Source: Erysipelotrichaceae bacterium OttesenSCG-928-M19
GTDB lineage: Bacteria > Bacillota_I > Bacilli_A > JAJDGJ01
Direction: 5' to 3'
Assembly (NCBI GenBank): GCA_030265585.1
Contig: JAJDGJ010000011.1
Span: forward strand, 1-37,676
DNA length: 37,676 nucleotides
Shown in pieces: positions 37,632-37,676 of this stretch. The position numbers and the translations under genes are program-made. Under the pieces are notes generated by a model. The model was not told where the DNA came from, made no database searches, and worked only from the letters and a program-made list of their open reading frames with translations. The number at the start of each line of letters is the position of its first letter. Positions within the stretch are counted from its first letter, which is position 1.

Positions 37632-37676
37632 GGGCCTGTAGCTCAGTTGGTTAGAGCACACGACTGATAATCGTGA
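37632..37676 (+). tRNA. second tRNA-Ile (GAT) copy, truncated by window end
   Basis: 45 nt identical to the first copy, through the anticodon stem. Confidence 0.9.

Noticed and set aside
1-37676. prophage, transposon or defence island
   Set aside because: No integrase, transposase, toxin-antitoxin or restriction genes seen; the DUF5131 protein alone is insufficient.

Overview
AT-rich, densely packed segment of a low-GC Firmicute chromosome (inference: Erysipelotrichia/Mollicutes-related Bacillota). It reads as core housekeeping DNA. I saw no phage, transposon, CRISPR array or rRNA. Recognisable content: an LCP cell-wall ligase, an FtsX/MacB-like ABC pair, a PcrA/UvrD helicase, a tandem pair of PrsA/SurA-like proteins plus a Cys-less thioredoxin-like membrane protein, YitT, RarA/MgsA, an XRE-HTH protein with an unrecognised C-terminal region, DegV, a transaldolase/FSA-family protein, a DUF5131 (Gp37/Gp68) protein, B12-dependent RNR (NrdJ), NAD salvage (PncA/PncB), a trimeric HydCBA-type [FeFe] hydrogenase, a Bacillus-like murC-ytxG-ytxH-ccpA-tyrS block, a CyuA/serine-dehydratase-like protein, an AroE-AroK fusion next to AroQ, a thermonuclease, an ABC exporter and a tandem pair of tRNA-Ile(GAT) genes. 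The most interesting signals are genome-scale habits rather than a new gene system. (1) None of the 33 main CDSs ends in TGA; the only TGA candidate is an uncalled 34-aa peptide coupled to pcrA. (2) Stop codons repeatedly lie inside 3' hairpins or terminators, in one case forming the tetraloop. (3) There is an AroE-AroK fusion. (4) Several conserved-looking but uncharacterised proteins are present: the XRE/unknown protein, an acidic protein with an ISPxxGV-like motif, a degenerate parvulin and thioredoxin cluster, and a Tyr/Lys-rich secreted repeat protein.
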